This document shows positions 1-9,009 of a stretch of 64,000 nt of DNA, piece after piece. The translations under genes were made by a program, and so were the position numbers. The notes under the pieces were generated by a model. The model was not told the origin of the DNA and ran no database searches. It worked only from the letters and a program-made list of their open reading frames with translations. This DNA is from Lithodes maja (taxonomy: Eukaryota > Arthropoda > Malacostraca > Decapoda > Lithodidae): NCBI GenBank assembly GCA_037953745.1, contig JBAKBP010012335.1, positions 1 through 64,000 on the forward strand, written 5' to 3'. The number at the start of each line of letters is the position of its first letter. The first letter of the stretch is position 1.

Positions 1-468
1 ATAGAGGAATGACTATAGATCAGGCAGGGGAAGTGGTGGTGGACAAGAGTGAATGGAGAATGCTTGTGAATAGTTGAGTGAACACGTGGTCATTTGGAGT
101 AAGGGGTCGGGCGCAAGTTGGACTAGATAATAGTCCATCAGGCGCCTGGCCCGGGGAGACGATTAATATGAAGGGTGTGCCTGGAAGTGTGGTGGGAGGG
201 CTTGTGGCTTTGGCTCCGCTGCATGTCTGCCTGCCGAGATCGGAACCTCTCCGGGTGGTCAGGGGCCGGGGGAGTGCTGGAGCGACCTTGGTAACCCTGG
301 TCTCTGGGTCTTCTCCTGGGTGACCTGGATGTGTGAGAGTTTGTGTTTTTTATCTGTGTTTATTTTTTGTTTTATGATGTTTTTGTGTTTTCCCTGTTCT
401 TGCTCTGTCTTGAGTCGGCTACCCCCAAAATGGGGATTGGGCCTGAACATATAGATAGATAGATAGAA
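1..468 (+). mobile_element. LINE 3' end with (ATAG)n tail, cut by window edge
   Basis: Only the last 24 codons of a non-LTR retrotransposon reverse transcriptase ORF are present, open from base 3 to a TGA at 75-77. A GC-rich 3' UTR follows and ends in an ATAG microsatellite at 449-468. The segment is nearly identical to 57951-58426, where more of the ORF is visible, including the typical C-terminal block WYGHVERM and GRPPLRWRDCVRK. Simple-repeat tails are usual for some LINE clades. The copy is 5'-incomplete here only because the window starts inside it. Confidence 0.8.
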
Positions 469-670
469 TATAGATATAAATTATTCGAAAACTGAGGGTA
501 GAATTGGTGAAGATATCTAGAATTTATGAGGCGTAATATCGCTTCCCCGGTAAAAAATTCCCCTTTGAAGCCTCGGAAAGTGACCGTAGAGTTGGCTGAA
601 TGGTTGAGTGATTGGTATTGACCATCAACTTGATCAAATTCACCCATGGACGGACAGACGGAAAGACGAG
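469..670. other. Unassigned spacer, possible tRNA-derived fragment
   Basis: No credible coding sequence. The stretch 590-650 has a weak A-box-like run (GGTTGAGTG) followed about 35 bases later by a poor B-box-like run, so it may be a decayed tRNA-derived SINE head. This is weak. Confidence 0.25.
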
Positions 671-776
671 GGTAGATGGATGGTTGGGTGGATGGGTGGA
701 TGGATGGATGGATGGATGGATGGATGGATGGATAGATGGACGAACGGACGGAAAGAAGGTAGATGGATGGATGGAA
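671..776 (+). repeat. (GGAT)n minisatellite
   Basis: About 100 bases of GGAT units with point variants (GGTT, AGAT). Open frames through it on both strands are repeat artefacts, not genes. Confidence 0.9.
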
Positions 777-1489
777 AGATAAATAAAGATGCATTATTGT
801 TCTGTGTATGAAGGAGACAAAAGGCAAAGCTACCTGTAACAAGTGCCCTCCCCCCAATTTTTTTAAAAAGTGATTGATAGTTACTATTTTAAACTTGTGT
901 TTGTATTTTTTGTTTTTTCTATTGGTGTCTTGGAAAGAAGTGTGCTCTGCTTGCTTAGTGTGGTGAAATTTGTAGGAGGAGGAAGTGTTTGTGAGAGTTA
1001 GCTGGATTGCTCAGAGATACAAACAGAAACAGTGAGGGAAGCCAGACAAATGACACGGGAGTTCCAGCAACTCCTAATCACATGCCTATGTGGCCTTAAC
1101 CCTCCTGGCCCGGGCAGGCTCTCCAAAGGACGGAGCTCGTATCCGGGCGATCTGGCCGAATATCAACAAAAGTAAACTAAGGCTAATCTCGCTTAATATA
1201 TTACCTACATTAATCAAACATATATAGAAATGGGCGCCTTACCTTGCTGCGTAGAATGGCGTTGAGTAGAGCTCTCTAGCTCAACTGGTTCCGGAGTGAT
1301 GGTGATGGAAGTGGAGGTAACTTTTGCCGCGTATTTACCTCGGCGCGTCCGAACACTCAACCGCGGCCCCGGCTACGACGCCCAGTTGCACTCGTCGCTC
1401 CACCCGCAATTATGCCGGGAAGCGATTTGATAGTGTTTTATTGGTTATTCTGTCATTTATTATAGTTATGATGTTATTTTCACTCAATA
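777..1489. other. Spacer with a LINE 3'-UTR fragment
   Basis: Bases 804-850 closely match 38645-38697 (shared run starting GAAGGAGACAAAA, then CCTGTAACAAGTGCCC), so this is a dispersed-repeat fragment. The rest shows no domain. On the minus strand a GC-rich block ends at 1243 with a good donor (CAGCAAG then gtaagg) and could be a non-coding exon, but nothing else supports that. Confidence 0.4.
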
Positions 1490-1935
1490 AAGTTATTTAC
1501 ATGAACTTATTTGTGTCTCTGTCACTTATTACTTCGTTTTATTATTATTATTATGATGATAGTGTCACTTTCACTGGACTTTGATAATTGGTAGTGTCAT
1601 TTCCCCTTTTATGTATTGTTAGGTAAGCTAATAATATATATAGTGTCACTGTCACTTGTTCATATTGTTATGAAGGCACTTATTATTACTTGTGTGTGTC
1701 TCTTTCACTTATGCTTAGTTTTATTATTATTATACTGTCACTTTGACTGGCCTAGGCTTATTGAGTGTTATTTTCACTTATTTATTGTTAAAAATATATA
1801 TTTTAGTGTCATTTTCACTTGTTCATATTGTTATTGAAGGCACTTATTATTACTTATATGTTTCCTTTTCACTTATACTTAGTTATATTATTATTCTTAG
1901 CCTACATTTGAGTGTCACTTTCACTGTTGTCACTT
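1490..1935 (+). repeat. Degenerate tandem repeat, about 165-bp period
   Basis: AT-rich DNA in which GTGTCACTTTCACTT-like words recur. Two clear copies start near 1639 and 1804, each running on into TTCATATTGTTAT and GAAGGCACTTATTATTACTT. Less clear partial copies lie around 1450-1640 and after 1900. Short open frames here come from the repeat and are not genes. Confidence 0.7.
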
Positions 1936-2343
1936 CCACTTCAAAAGTTTGTTAGAGTGTGGTGTGACGCATGTCGAGTATGAGCATGCTGTACAGAACG
2001 CCCAGTCAGGCCCCACTCTCGCTAGGATCGTCAGGGCAGGAACTTTGGCTGTAGTCTGTGTAGAGTTTCCTAACTCAGTTTATGTGAACCGTTGTACTAT
2101 AAGTATTATCATTATGTATTTTGTTTTCTTCTAAGTCAACGAGTTCTATTTTATATCATTAGATATAAGTATTGTGTGTGGGACTTGTATGTAATGATGA
2201 GAGGAGAGAGAGAGAGATATTACGTGGCGGGGGGTCAGTGAGTGCGCCACGCGGGCCGGTAGGCCTAATTCCCTCCTCCCTCCTCCCTTCCTCCCTTTCA
2301 GCGCGTGGGAAGTTCTTTGTCGATCCCAGATTGAGAGAGAATA

Positions 2344-2440
2344 TGACGTCATGATTGCCAGTGGGCGGTCCTTAGTAGTTGGCGTTATGCTCACTAAAGG
2401 GCCGAGTATAAAAAGGGAGGTCCCGCCGCATTTTCCTCAG
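2344..2440 (+). promoter_or_regulatory. E1 LTR core promoter: CRE plus TATA box
   Basis: A perfect CRE palindrome TGACGTCA (2344-2351) precedes a TATA box TATAAAAAG (2407-2415). A plausible initiator, TCAGAACTC, lies about 30 bases downstream near 2437. Spacing fits a standard RNA polymerase II promoter, so transcripts would begin near 2440 and include the hairpins at 2.88-3.0 kb. The copy in the 3' LTR is offset by 7047 bases. Confidence 0.7.
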
Positions 2441-2879
2441 AACTCATCAGGCAAAGCGACTTCTCATATCCCTTGCAACTATCCATATTCTTCCGACTGA
2501 TGTGAACTTTCTCTACTCTCTGAACAGCCTATCTTCTCCTCTTCTCGTCCCTGTTTAACCTCCATGACCCCTTTGGTGCAGATTTAGTCAGCCAAAGTAT
2601 TATCGCTTGAGTTCTCACGAGATAAGTGCCTGTTAGATAGCCTATTTTTGGAAGGGTTAACTAGAATAGGATTGATTGATGTTTGTTGCACTCGTATATG
2701 CATTTCCCTGTGTGCGATTATTCATGTTCCTGTTTTCTGCTGGTTTAGGCAATGCTAGACTGGGATAGGGTTTCTGAGTTGTGATTTCCTATGAGTACTA
2801 GGTTGCGGTTGAACCAGTACAATTGCAACGGAGACGTGGGAAGCCTAGGGGGTCTTTTTGATTGTGTACCGTGGGAGTT

Positions 2880-3005
2880 TAGCACTGTGTTGCGAGTGAG
2901 GGCTTTTGCCTGTGCCACCCAACACTGTGCTATCTCATTTGCTTGACTTTGAGAGGATCGCCAGGAGAGAACCAGATACTAGTGATCTGGATCTCTCAAG
3001 AGAGC
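2880..3005 (+). ncRNA. Structured RNA module in E1 LTR leader (two hairpins)
   Basis: Hairpin 1 pairs 2880-2892 (TAGCACTGTGTTG) with 2920-2932 (CAACACTGTGCTA), one T-T mismatch, around an apical AGGGCTTTTGCCT. Hairpin 2 pairs GAGAGA (2965-2970) with TCTCTC (2992-2997) and CCAGAT (2972-2977) with ATCTGG (2985-2990), with a single A opposite A between them. It is flanked by GCCAG and AAGAGAGC. The same layout occurs in the LTRs at 51.8, 59.65 and 62.0 kb with different paired bases. Function unknown; an IRES, packaging or dimerisation signal are possible. Confidence 0.7.
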
Positions 3006-3821
3006 ATCCCGTCAATTACCGTAATTTGGCCGCACAGTCTTAAGGACCTCGCTAGGCTACGAGCCGCTTGCTCAGCCATTGTCTCTTAACCTTAGATATC
3101 CCAGCTAGACTTTGCTCGACCAGCAGATACAGCATAGTATTGAAGCTTCTCCTTATGTATATTATTGTTTAAGCACTATTGATTTCATGTGTGGCACGCT
3201 TAGCTACTTCAGAGATTAGTGGCCCACGAGCACAATCTTAGTAGGCTATTGCCAGTGCATTGTCGGAGTACTTCTTCTTAATGTTTGCCATATCCTATTG
3301 CTTATTCTTATAATTCTTCTTATGTCAATTTAAAGCCTTTAATTACCAGTGAGTTATTCATTAAATTGCTGTTCAAAATCCGATACTTACTTCTTATGAG
3401 TATTCGAGAAGCATCTAACTTATCAGAAGATTCCTTGCTTGATGCTCGAGGACTATTGTTTAACGTAACGTAATAGTGCCGATCCGAAGTAGAGGGTGGA
3501 GGACTTCTTAAGTTCTTAGTTCAAGGGTGGATTACTTCGGCTTCGGCCAACACTATTCTTTAGTGTTGTAGTACTTTCTTCTTTGTTTGATTGTTGACCA
3601 GACTAGATAACTCCCGTCTTGTTATTAGTCTGTTGTGTGAAACGCTAGTACCGAGTTCTTGTATACCCCGTTATAGCAGATAGAACTCTGGAGGGTAGTG
3701 GCGTTTTTTGTTCGGCTGGCAGTACTCTGGGGTTGGGATCGTGTGTTTCCGTTGTGGCAGCGAGCCATACTCGAGTCCTGTGTAAGAGCCCTAGTGTACC
3801 CGAGTGCCCGGTCGTAACAAA

Positions 3822-3838
3822 TGGCGACCTTGCTTAGG
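3822..3838 (+). promoter_or_regulatory. E1 primer-binding site
   Basis: TGGCGACCTTGCTTAGG begins two bases after the LTR end. TGG is expected from pairing with a tRNA 3' CCA. The first 11 bases recur after the LTRs of E3 and E6, and E5 has TGGCGACTTTG. The tRNA species was not identified. Confidence 0.8.
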
Positions 3839-4034
3839 ATTTTGTGAACAGTATAATTTTTTGCAGAGTTGTACAACATTTGTTTGTTCGTACTTTAGCG
3901 TACATATTGAAGAATATTTTTTTTTTGTAAGGCAATTAGGAGAGCATTTAAGAGACTCCAGTCAATTTAGTAATTAGTGCTTGCATAAGGGAGTTTAACA
4001 CTTTTGTCTCGAGAATTTTTTGGTGAACTTCAGT

Positions 4035-6041
4035 ATGTCGGGCCCTAGTACTGACGAGGAGCGAGAGATGCTAAGTGAGGAGGTGCCGTTAGTAACTAGT
4101 GAGGAGGATGCTAGACTTTTTGTGAGTAAGCAGTACCATGTGACGGAGGAGAGGCTGACTGGGGTGAATGTTTATGGCTTGCACCTGATAGCCAAGGTTT
4201 TGGGTCTATCCAATGTAGGAGGGATGTCCAAGGGGGAGCTGATTTCCTGGGTGTTGCGTGGGCGACATGGGGTTTCGGAGGAGAGGGCGTTTGGGGGGGT
4301 TCCTCCCCAGATCCCCTCTCACTCGACTCCCACAGTGCCGTCCACTCAGTTGCCGGAGATTAGCACTCTCCCACAGAGGGATGAGCATTGGAAGATTGGA
4401 GTGCCCTCGGGCGGTGCGTATGGTGGTTCCCCAGTTCTTGCCCCCCCTCCTTCAGTAGTGGCAGCTCCCTCTTCCGGCCTGTCTCCTGAGATGATATTTA
4501 AACTCGAGCTTGCTAAGATGGAGAATGAGTCTAGGAGGCATGAGAAGGAGATTGAGTCTAGGAAGCAGGAGAAGGAGATTGAGGCTGAGATTAGGAGGCA
4601 CGAGGCTGAGCTTAGGTACGACTCAGAGAAATATTGTGCTCAAATAGATTTAGATAAGACTCGTGCAGAGTCGACAGGGATTCGGATGGGCCGTGAGGGC
4701 CAAGTAAGAGAACAGTCCTTGTATCACTTAGTCAAATTGGTGCCGGCATTTAGTGAAACTGAAGTCACAGAATTTTTTAATCGTTTTGAGAAGAAGTGTA
4801 GGGAGCATAATTGGCCTGAAGAGAAGTGGGCAGCTCTGGTCTCCTCAAGACTTACGGGTAAGGGTCTGAAGGCTTATGATGCACTGCCTTTAGAGTCTTG
4901 CATTGACTACCCAGAATTGAAGAGAGCTGTCCTACGGGCATACGAGTTGCAACCAGAAACATATCGATTGAAGTTTCGGGGTGTTACAAAGACTAGGGAG
5001 GCGACCTTTCTTGAACATGCCCGGGACTTAAAAGATGCACTTACAAACTGGACACGTTCTGAGAAAGCTGAGACGGCCGAACAGTTGACGGAGCTGTTTC
5101 TGCTCGAGCAGTTTTACAAGTGCACAGGTGCAGAAATGACTTTAACTATTAAAGAAAAGAACCCAAAAACTCTACAGGAGGCAGCTGAGATGGCTGACCT
5201 CCGGCTATCATTAATTCGTGGGTGCGGGTCTGCCCAGCGTAGTGAGGCAGGTAACAAGGGGCGTGACGCCCCACCCCCCCGAGTTAGTAATATATCTTAT
5301 GCAAACAAGTACAAGAGTTATGATACCAAGACTGACCACAAGACTAGCACCGTCCCATTTAAGAAGGGGCCGGGCCCTTCCCAGTACCAAGGGAAGCCCA
5401 AAGGGGAGTTAGAGTGTTATCAATGTCATAAAAAGGGGCACTTTGCAAGAGTCTGTCCTAGCAAACCACCTACAGCAGCTGTGTCTTTGGCCTGCAACAT
5501 TGGTGTGTCTCTGAAGCCTTCTGAGTTTGCCCGGGGCAGTTCGTCAGAGGCTGAGGCACAGCCAATGCAGAAGCACCTGGGAGGCTCGAACCCTGCTCAG
5601 GATGTTTTTTGCGACCATAGAGGACGGGGTTGCGTGATGTGGGCGGGGCGCAAGCATGGAGTAGAGGTCTTGCGTGATACAGGTGCTTCCCAGACTTTGA
5701 TGAAAAACTTGACTGGCTACCCTATAAATGCGGCTCGGGTGGTGGTGGTGCAGGGTATTAATGCAACTCGGTCATACCCGCTGGTGCGGTTGGAGTTGGA
5801 GGTGGATGGTGTGGCACGTGAATTGGATGTTGGGATTGTGGAGAAACTGCCAGTGGAGGGCGTCGACCTTCTTCTCGGCAACGACTTTGCAATGCCCGCT
5901 TCTGAGGTTCTACCCTTAGTCGTTGCCGAGAGGCCGGCCGACGTGAGTAGGGAAGAGCGAGAGTGGGTCGAGCGGTGCCAGGCACAACCCATGGCGTGTG
6001 CTGTCACCCGAGCTCGGGCAGCTAAAGTGTCACCAGCCTAG
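4035..6041 (+). CDS. gag: E1 Gag with fused protease
   Basis: Structural Gag plus aspartic protease. I chose the ATG at 4035 because E3 and E6 start at the same place with MS; the frame is open slightly further upstream but has no ATG there. In order: an N-terminal segment with a SAP-like pattern (about residues 25-85), a proline-rich stretch, a charged coiled coil (about 160-215), a capsid whose last part resembles a SCAN domain (TAEQLTELFLLEQFYKC near 350), a CCHC zinc knuckle (CYQCHKKGHFARVC near 465), and protease with DTGAS (about 545) and LLGND. The frame ends early because of one extra C near 6030 relative to E3, where the frame continues. Confidence 0.92.
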   Translation: MSGPSTDEEREMLSEEVPLVTSEEDARLFVSKQYHVTEERLTGVNVYGLHLIAKVLGLSNVGGMSKGELISWVLRGRHGVSEERAFGGVPPQIPSHSTPTVPSTQLPEISTLPQRDEHWKIGVPSGGAYGGSPVLAPPPSVVAAPSSGLSPEMIFKLELAKMENESRRHEKEIESRKQEKEIEAEIRRHEAELRYDSEKYCAQIDLDKTRAESTGIRMGREGQVREQSLYHLVKLVPAFSETEVTEFFNRFEKKCREHNWPEEKWAALVSSRLTGKGLKAYDALPLESCIDYPELKRAVLRAYELQPETYRLKFRGVTKTREATFLEHARDLKDALTNWTRSEKAETAEQLTELFLLEQFYKCTGAEMTLTIKEKNPKTLQEAAEMADLRLSLIRGCGSAQRSEAGNKGRDAPPPRVSNISYANKYKSYDTKTDHKTSTVPFKKGPGPSQYQGKPKGELECYQCHKKGHFARVCPSKPPTAAVSLACNIGVSLKPSEFARGSSSEAEAQPMQKHLGGSNPAQDVFCDHRGRGCVMWAGRKHGVEVLRDTGASQTLMKNLTGYPINAARVVVVQGINATRSYPLVRLELEVDGVARELDVGIVEKLPVEGVDLLLGNDFAMPASEVLPLVVAERPADVSREEREWVERCQAQPMACAVTRARAAKVSPA

Positions 6042-6720
6042 TCCTCCGTCTTCAGACCAGCAGAGGAACGATCAACAGGAGGAGGCTAAAGCTGGAGTTG
6101 GTTTTAAGAGTTTTGACTCGGCGGCTCTCCTGGGTGATTCAGTATTAGCACCATTACTTAGTTCTGGAGTAGCCCCTGGGCCTGTCATCGAGAGTGACGA
6201 GGCTGGGCATGACGAGTCTCCACGACAGCAACGTTATGAACATCGAGAGAGACAGAGGGAGCAGCTCAGTATCGGGGAGGGTCATGCATTGCTCCGGGAG
6301 CAGTTAGATCGCTTGGCACCCTCAGATATACGTCGGTTGCAGCTGGAGGACCCTGAGCTCCAAACGTGTGGCTAATGGAGCTGTGGAGCTCGACGAGGAC
6401 GGTGATGCACAGCCGGGAGATTTTTTTTATTTAGATGGCATCCTGTATCGGCGTTTTCAAGACCCTAACCGTAGCTGGAAGATGGGGTCCGGGGTAGTGG
6501 ACCAGTTGATGGTGCCGCGGGAGTGCAGGGATAGCCTACTGAGTTTGGCGCATGACACACCGCTGGCAGGACATTTGGGGGTAAGAAAACGGTGGCGGCT
6601 TTGGGGAAGTTGTTTTGGTGGCCGGGGATGAAGTCTCATGTGCAGTCCTGGATAAACTCATGTGATATTTGTCAACGGGTCGGGAAACCAAACCAAGTTA
6701 TTCCTAAAGCTCCGTGCACC
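6042..6720 (+). pseudogene. E1 pol: linker and integrase zinc-binding domain, frameshifted
   Basis: Homology to the E3 polyprotein continues in the +1 frame to 6375, then shifts again at one extra C before GTGTGGCTAATGG. The next frame has the integrase HHCC-type zinc finger (LAHDTPLAGHLGVRK), which loses one A in an A-run near 6590 and then resumes as SWINSCDICQ in another frame. The order protease, then integrase, is clear. The zinc finger helps integrase assemble on cDNA ends; here it is not translatable. Confidence 0.8.
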
Positions 6721-6734
6721 CTATTCCTGTAATT

Positions 6735-7437
6735 GGGCCACCTTTTAGTAAGATTGTTGTTGACATGGTTGGTCCCCTCCCTCCCACAAAGGCTGGTAAT
6801 AAATTTTGTTAACCATCATGGATGTTGCCACTAGATACCCCGATGCATACCCATGAAAAACGGCATGGCTAAGACGGTAGTCAGTAACTTGTTGTGGTAC
6901 TTTTCAAGGTACGGTACCCGAGGAGATTCAGTCTGATCAGGGGTCCAATTTCACCTCCAATCTCTTTAAGCAAACAATGCAACAGCATGGAATACGGGCG
7001 GTGGTATCGTCAGCGTATCACCCTGAGAGCGAGCCAAGGGGTGCTTGAGCGGTGGCATGCCACCCTTAAAAGCATGCTCAGGTGTTATTGTGCTGATAAC
7101 GGAAGAGATTGGGATCTTGGATTGCCGTATGTACTGTTTGCTGCTCGGGAAGTGCCTGGTGAGAGCCTGGGATTTAGTCCAAACGAGCTGATTTTTGGAC
7201 ACCGAGTCAGGGGCCCCCTTAATATGCTGCGGGAAATTTGGGAAGGAACTGTGCCGCCTTGTTCCTTGTTGAAGTATGTGTTTGAAAGCCGTGAGCGCAT
7301 GCTTAAGAGTCTGGAGATGGCAGGTCGGAATTTAACAGGGTCACAAGCTTTAATGAAGGACAGGTATGATCGCAAAGTGAAGCTCCGGGAGTTTCATTGT
7401 GGGACAGGAGGTGTTGATTTTGTTGCCTTTGGTGGGT
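6735..7437 (+). pseudogene. E1 integrase catalytic core, broken
   Basis: DDE integrase core. Visible pieces are VDMVGPLPPT with the first Asp (about 6758), QSDQGSNFTSN with the second Asp (about 6927), and AYHPES followed by the glutamate region (about 7015). A 4-base duplication (GAGCGAGC) near 7025 shifts the frame just at the catalytic Glu. Further small indels lie near 6720 and 6800. The downstream open stretch 6894-7439 contains the C-terminal part of the core (NELIFGHRVRGPLN). Confidence 0.8.
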
Positions 7438-7896
7438 AACCCCTTGTCGGCGAAGTATACTGGACCCTATAAAATTGTGGAGAAAATTTCGGACCTAGAT
7501 TACCTTGTTGCCACTCCAGACAGGAGGAAGAAGAATCAGTTATGTCACGTGAACCTGATAAAAGAGTATGTGAGGCGCCCCTCTGAGCCTCTCACTGTCC
7601 CTGTGTTGGCTTGTTGCGGCCGTGGTGGAGAAGGAGAGGGGGACAGTCAAGCTTCAGAGGAGGATAGCTGGGATCACCATGTTTCAGCGGATCAGTGGGC
7701 GGGGAACTCGAGCCTAAGGGCTGACGAGGCTATAGCTCATTTGCCTGAGCCGCAGTTTGAAGCTATCCGTCAGTTGCTCGGTTCATACCCCACTGTATTT
7801 GCTGAACATCCAGGCCTCACTACTCAGGCTATGCATGATGTTGACGTGGGGCACCATCTACCCTTTAAGTCAATCCCATACCGTGTGCCCCCATAA
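7399..7896 (+). pseudogene. E1 integrase C-terminal GPY/F module and linker to RT
   Basis: Open stretch with the GPY/F integrase C-terminal motif (KYTGPYKI, about residue 20) and the conserved LCHVNLIKEYV. An acidic linker follows, then the N-terminal end of reverse transcriptase (DVGHHLPFKSIPYRVPP). It stops at TAA 7894-7896. GPY/F is typical of Ty3/gypsy integrases. Its position upstream of RT is the key evidence for the unusual domain order. Confidence 0.85.
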
Positions 7897-7904
7897 AAAT
7901 TACC

Positions 7905-8520
7905 CGCTCTGAGGGATGAGTTGGAGTATATGCTCGGTAGAGGGTTGATAGAGAAAGGTACCGTTAAATGGACTTCCCCCGTAACACTGCAGCCTAAACC
8001 AGATGGCAAGGTACGCTTCTGTATTGATTTCCGTAGGCTAAACGGTTTGACTCCAACTAACCCATATCCTCTTCCTCGGGTTGATGATAGTGTTGATAAA
8101 ATTGGTAATGCTCGGTTTTTGTCTAAAGTTGATTTAGTAAAAGGTTACTGGCAAGTACCTTTGTCCGAGCGCGCTAAAGAGGTATGTGGTTTTGTGGTGG
8201 ACGGGAGTACTTACCGGTGTAATGTTATGCCCTACGGACTTAAGAATGCACCAGCAACGTGTCAGAGCCTGATGAATGAAAGTGAAAAGGACAATGATGC
8301 GCTGGGGCATTTCGAGATCTATGTTCCAGCCTATGGTCCGGTCGGTGTAGTTTACCCAGATCATTACCCTCTCGAGATCTTGGACCAGTTTCACAATCGG
8401 AATATGAGGCTGACCAGGTGGTCACTAAGGTTATTGGTATATAACCTGGACATAAGCCATATTGCCGGTTGTGACAACGAGGTTGCATGTGGTCGTTCAG
8501 GGGTATATGATCCTGGGTAA
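7905..8520 (+). pseudogene. E1 reverse transcriptase/RNase H with active site deleted
   Basis: RT motifs begin with SPVTLQPKPDGKVRFCIDFR and KVDLVKGYWQVPL, reaching YGLKNAPATCQSLMNE. The sequence then jumps directly to the end of RNase H (ALGHFEIYVPAYGP ... RLTRWSLRLLVYNLDI). The YxDD active site, the rest of the palm and most of RNase H are missing. The join carries the bases GCTGG that border both sides of the matching place in E3, suggesting a short-homology deletion. The open frame across the join shows the deletion is in frame. Confidence 0.88.
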
Positions 8521-9009
8521 ATTGACACACGAGTAGCCTCCTGCTTTGGTTTGAGTAGTATTTTGCGCTTGGTGCTTGTTGGCTCGCGGTTGTAGCCCAG
8601 CGTATTGGGTCGTAAAGCAGGAGTTGAGCGTTTGGTATAGAAGAAAAATAGGCTGCCCTTATAGTGCAGCCGGAAAAAAAACATATTAAAATATAAAAAT
8701 CATATAAAAACTCTTTCTTTTTGATGAAGATAATTGTATAAGTTTGTCATAGCCTATAAGGTTTGAGTAGTCCACGAACTATCAAACGGCTGAGCTGCTG
8801 TAAGCTCGCTCTGGGAGCATGATATTATGTCTTTTACTATTGTTGGGAGGAGTTATGAAATGTGGATTTTTTTTTTTTATATAAGATGTGTTTTAGTGAT
8901 AAACTCAGCGTTGTTTTAGTGCCATGCGGTCGCTGGGTGTGAGGGGTTTGATGGGGTTCTGTATATCAGATTTTAGCTCAGGGTTGAGCAAGTAAAATCT
9001 TGGGGGAGG
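8521..9009 (+). other. E1 3' untranslated region with polypurine tract
   Basis: No coding potential. It ends in the polypurine tract TTGGGGGAGG (9000-9009) directly before the 3' LTR, where plus-strand DNA synthesis would start. The same stretch is present in E3 on the opposite strand. Confidence 0.85.

Larger units (their letters stand above)
1963..3819 (+). repeat. E1 5' LTR
   Basis: Starts TGTGACGCATG and ends GGTCGTAACA. It matches 9010-10866 with the same length and no difference found line by line. U3 carries a CTCGCTA...CAGGGCAG motif near 2018-2040, GA-rich and CT-rich tracts, a palindromic CRE, and a TATA box. The transcribed part holds a structured RNA module. Open frames at 2146-2394 and 3285-3473 recur exactly in the other LTR and are not genes. 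Confidence 0.95.

Noticed and set aside
1..468. Segmental duplication shared with 57951-58426
   Set aside because: The shared segment ends exactly at the LINE tail and flanks differ, so two LINE insertions explain it.
608..811. Open frames on both strands rich in Trp/Met or Ser/Pro/Ile
   Set aside because: Translation of the GGAT minisatellite.
1243..1420. Minus-strand first exon with donor gtaagg at 1242
   Set aside because: A good donor and GC-rich body, but no coding frame, promoter or partner exon; too weak to list as a gene.
2146..2394. Open frames inside LTRs (also at 9193-9441, 3285-3473 and 10332-10520)
   Set aside because: They are identical only because the LTRs are identical, are short and domain-free, and do not survive in the diverged LTRs.
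2880..3005. Self-cleaving ribozyme (hammerhead) in the LTR hairpins
   Set aside because: No CUGAUGA or GAAA core in any of the four LTR types. Other ribozyme classes cannot be excluded by eye.
5717..6007. Long antisense frames opposite gag/protease (also 21878-22168)
   Set aside because: Shadows of the GC-rich sense coding strand, with no domains of their own.
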